The notes under the pieces are model-generated. The model was given only the letters and a program-made list of their open reading frames with translations, was not told the DNA's origin and ran no database searches. 64,000 nucleotides of DNA, taken from Palsa-506 sp963836355 (GTDB lineage Bacteria; Actinomycetota; Actinomycetes; Streptosporangiales; Streptosporangiaceae). Location of the stretch: NCBI GenBank assembly GCA_963836355.1, contig CAWIJO010000002.1:496001-560000 (forward strand), read 5' to 3'. The first letter of the stretch is position 1. The number at the start of each line of letters is the position of its first letter. This document shows, piece by piece, positions 61,994 through 64,000 of the stretch. The position numbers and the translations under genes were made by a program.

Positions 61994-62719
61994 ATGGAAC
62001 CACGCGAACTTGCTGATCTTCCGTACGCGAGCGACCTGCGGCCGCACCGGGGCGGCCTGGGCTCGCACGAAGACTACGAGCTGGCGCACTTCGACCAGCT
62101 TTCGCTCGAGGATCCGGCCGCGCCCAGTGCCCGGTTCATGGAATGCGCCGTTACCGGGGTCACTCTCCAGCAAGGTCAGCTCCGTCGCGCCCGTTTCACC
62201 GATGTATTTTTCCGCGATGTCGCGATGATGCAGACCGGCCTGGCCGAGACGAGCTGGCAGGACGTGACCTTCGTCAACGCCGCGATCGCCGGGGCCGAGG
62301 CTTACGGCGCCAAGCTGCGCACGGTCACGTTCCGCGGGTGCAAGCTGGACTCGGTGAATTTCCGGGATGCCACGCTGACCGATGTCACGTTCGATAACTG
62401 CCTGCTCCGCGAAGTGGACTTCGGCGGCGCGACGATGACCAGGGTCCTCTTCACCAGCTCGCGGCTGGACAACACCGACTTCAGCCGGGTGAGGCTGGCT
62501 GACGTCGACCTTCGTGGCGCGGAGCTTGGCATCACCATCACTCCTGACTCGCTGCGCGGTGCGGTCATCACTAATGCCCAGCTGATGGCCGCCGCCCCGC
62601 TGCTGGCCGAGACCATGGGCATCGTGGTCATGGACGACGACGAAGACCGCCGGCCTGATCAGGCAGGACGCGGTGGTCAGTCCGCACCGCGCGCAGCGCG
62701 GCCTCGACCGGCGGGATGA
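61994..62719 (+). CDS. pentapeptide-repeat protein
   Basis: 241 residues from ATG 61994. About 12-15 pentapeptide repeats (A/C-x-L/F-x-x) form a right-handed quadrilateral β-helix: 'VTLQQGQLRRARFTDVFF', 'CKLDSVNFRDATLTDVTFDN', 'CLLREVDFGGATMTRVLFTS' and 'SRLDNTDFSRVRLADVDLRG'. A helical cap and an acidic/basic disordered tail follow ('VVMDDDEDRRPDQAG'). Some relatives (Qnr/MfpA) mimic DNA and protect gyrase; this cannot be assumed here. Confidence 0.92.
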   Translation: MEPRELADLPYASDLRPHRGGLGSHEDYELAHFDQLSLEDPAAPSARFMECAVTGVTLQQGQLRRARFTDVFFRDVAMMQTGLAETSWQDVTFVNAAIAGAEAYGAKLRTVTFRGCKLDSVNFRDATLTDVTFDNCLLREVDFGGATMTRVLFTSSRLDNTDFSRVRLADVDLRGAELGITITPDSLRGAVITNAQLMAAAPLLAETMGIVVMDDDEDRRPDQAGRGGQSAPRAARPRPAG

Positions 62720-62887
62720 CTGGCCGGCCAGAATTCTGTCCGGAATTTCTGCCGCGCGGCGAAACGTCGGCCAGGTTTGTCAGAGGCTCCAGATAGCCTT
62801 CAAATACAGATTCGAATTAAGTCGCTCGCAGCGCACGCGAAGTGATTTCGTCGTCCTTGCCGGCGGTCTCGACGAGGAGGTGCCAGC

Positions 62888-64000
62888 ATGTGCTTACCGG
62901 ACCAGCCGCCTGAGCGCGGCGCGCAACGCGTCCGCAGCGCGGCAGGCCCCGACTCGGGTGCGGCAGGCGCCGCAGGCTCCGCCTGGCCCGTCATGGGCGC
63001 TGCGGATCCCGCCGGCGCGGCAGGTGCCGTCTCCGGCCCGGCGGTCCCGGCGTCGGCTGCTGACGCCGTGGCGATGGCGCAGGCCGGCCTGGTATTTCTG
63101 GCTTCCGCCGATATGACCTCGGTTCCGGCGGTAGCGCAGGCCGATTGCCTGCGAGGGCTGGAGCGGATCGAGTCGATGCGCACTGCGGCGCGGGCCCGGG
63201 CGCTGTCGGCGTTCGCGGCGGGCCGCGGGTTCGAGGATGACGGGCAGGGGTCGGCCGGGGCGTGGCTGCGGTGGCAGGCGCGGATCACCCGGGGCGCGGC
63301 CGCCGGGGCGGTGGGCTGGGCCCGGCGCCTCGCCGCCCACCCGGCCGTGGCCGACGCGCTGGCCGCGGGGGACATCTCTGCCTCGTGGGCGCGGGAGATC
63401 TGCGGCTGGAGCGACCGGCTGCCCGCGGACCGCCGCGCGGACGCCGACGAGGTACTTCTCGGCGCGGCGGCCGGCGGCGCTGAGCTCGCGGACCTGGCCG
63501 GCCTGGCAGAGGAGATATACCGGCGGTGCGCGCCGCCTGACTCCGGCGGTGAGGACGGGTTCGCTGACCGGTGGCTGCGGCTGGGCGTGACTTTCCGCGG
63601 CGCCGGGCGGCTGGAGGGCGACCTGACCCCGCAGTGCACTGCAGCGCTGCAGGCAGTGCTGGATGCGCTGGCCAAGAAGGCCGGGCCGGAGGACATCCGG
63701 ACCAGGGGCCAGCGTGATCATGATGCGCTGGAGGAGGCCTGCCGTCGGCTCGTAGGGGCGGGATGCCTGCCGGAGCGGGCCGGGCAGCCGACGCAGATCC
63801 AGCTGCATATGACGCTGGACCAGCTGCGCGGCCTGCCTGGCGCCGGTGCCGCAGCGGCCGCGTGGGCGGCCCGCGGTCCCGCTGCGGCACCGGGCAGCGA
63901 TTGTGATGCCTCCGTCATCCCGGTCGTGTCCGGACATGTCGACCCCGCGGTCTTGGACGTGCTGGCCACCGCCTTGCAGGGCCCCGGTGCGAACCCGCGG
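62888..64000 (+). CDS. DUF222 (HNH endonuclease-type) protein, cut by right edge
   Basis: The frame is open from ATG 62888 (GAGGAGG 8 bases upstream) to the right edge, 371 codons. After an Ala/Gly-rich head of about 60 residues the DUF222 domain reads 'CLRGLERIESMRTAARARAL', 'SAFAAGRGFEDDGQGSAGAW', 'AAHPAVADALAAGDISASWA', 'FADRWLRLGVTFRGAGRLEG' and 'LTPQCTAALQAVLDALAKKA'. Members of this family, present in many copies in some actinobacteria, usually end in an HNH nuclease domain, which would lie beyond the window. They are often associated with mobile DNA. Confidence 0.9.
   Translation, partial: MCLPDQPPERGAQRVRSAAGPDSGAAGAAGSAWPVMGAADPAGAAGAVSGPAVPASAADAVAMAQAGLVFLASADMTSVPAVAQADCLRGLERIESMRTAARARALSAFAAGRGFEDDGQGSAGAWLRWQARITRGAAAGAVGWARRLAAHPAVADALAAGDISASWAREICGWSDRLPADRRADADEVLLGAAAGGAELADLAGLAEEIYRRCAPPDSGGEDGFADRWLRLGVTFRGAGRLEGDLTPQCTAALQAVLDALAKKAGPEDIRTRGQRDHDALEEACRRLVGAGCLPERAGQPTQIQLHMTLDQLRGLPGAGAAAAAWAARGPAAAPGSDCDASVIPVVSGHVDPAVLDVLATALQGPGANPR

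Noticed and set aside
1..64000. CRISPR arrays or rRNA genes
   Set aside because: No regularly spaced direct repeats and no rRNA-like conserved stretches were seen; the only repeats are att-like copies, short paired repeats and small tandem duplications.

Overview
This 64 kb window is high-GC DNA with strongly G/C-ending codons and frequent GTG starts. It carries a conservon (roadblock/DUF742/small GTPase), a DUF4193 protein, a GuaB1-type IMPDH relative, a DUF222 protein and AICE-like tRNA islands. Together these point to a mycelial or soil actinomycete (Streptomyces/Streptosporangiales-like). The genus cannot be fixed from the sequence alone. No rRNA or CRISPR array is visible; one tRNA (CAU anticodon, minus strand, 20574-20647) is present.

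Layout. (1) 1-8.7 kb is a graveyard of mobile DNA. It holds three IS110-family fragments, a broken DUF433/DUF5615 toxin-antitoxin pair, several genes decayed by frameshifts (methyltransferase, GNAT, ArsC-like), a scatter of small intact enzymes (GYD, RibD/DHFR-like, VOC, NUDIX), a small PD-(D/E)XK-like protein, an integrase remnant and an intact HEPN/MNT toxin-antitoxin pair. (2) About 9.0-20.6 kb looks like two tandem islands stacked on the 3' end of the tRNA. A 43-bp copy of the tRNA 3' half occurs at 8976, at 13750 and in the real tRNA. Each inter-copy segment carries its own pair of short repeats near its two ends. Cargo includes a chimeric FtsX-type permease fused to a helicase-like fragment, a second HEPN/MNT pair, a GntR regulator with a 20-bp palindrome, an unknown membrane protein and an MMPL transporter. 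(3) 20.8-25.9 kb is a conservon (cvnD, C, B, A) on the minus strand whose sensor kinase has one frameshift. (4) 26-33 kb holds a lipoprotein and a complete peptide/nickel-type ABC transporter operon (SBP, two permeases, two ATPases). (5) 33-46 kb is mainly chromosomal metabolism: agmatinase remnant, acyl-CoA dehydrogenase, FHA protein, formamidase remnant, amidohydrolase, DUF4193, a membrane pseudokinase, inositol monophosphatase, ferrochelatase, a transglycosylase and an FAD oxidase. (6) 46.8-57.5 kb has TetR, a DHPS-like protein, GuaB1, a D,D-carboxypeptidase, and a tightly overlapping unit coupling a two-component system to a membrane redox chain (ferric-reductase-like protein, NuoF/SLBB-like flavoprotein, ferredoxin, b561-like protein). 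(7) 57.5-64 kb has a hydrolase, a quinone oxidoreductase, a cyclase coupled to a ThDP enzyme, a pentapeptide-repeat protein and a DUF222 gene running off the right edge.

A recurrent feature is the single-base frameshift in otherwise well-kept genes (methyltransferase, cvnA, amidohydrolase, formamidase, NuoF-like, the MNT antitoxin, probably inositol monophosphatase). Several fall in G/C runs, so part of this may be assembly error rather than gene decay. Products are assigned by recalled family resemblance and visible motifs only; no searches were run.
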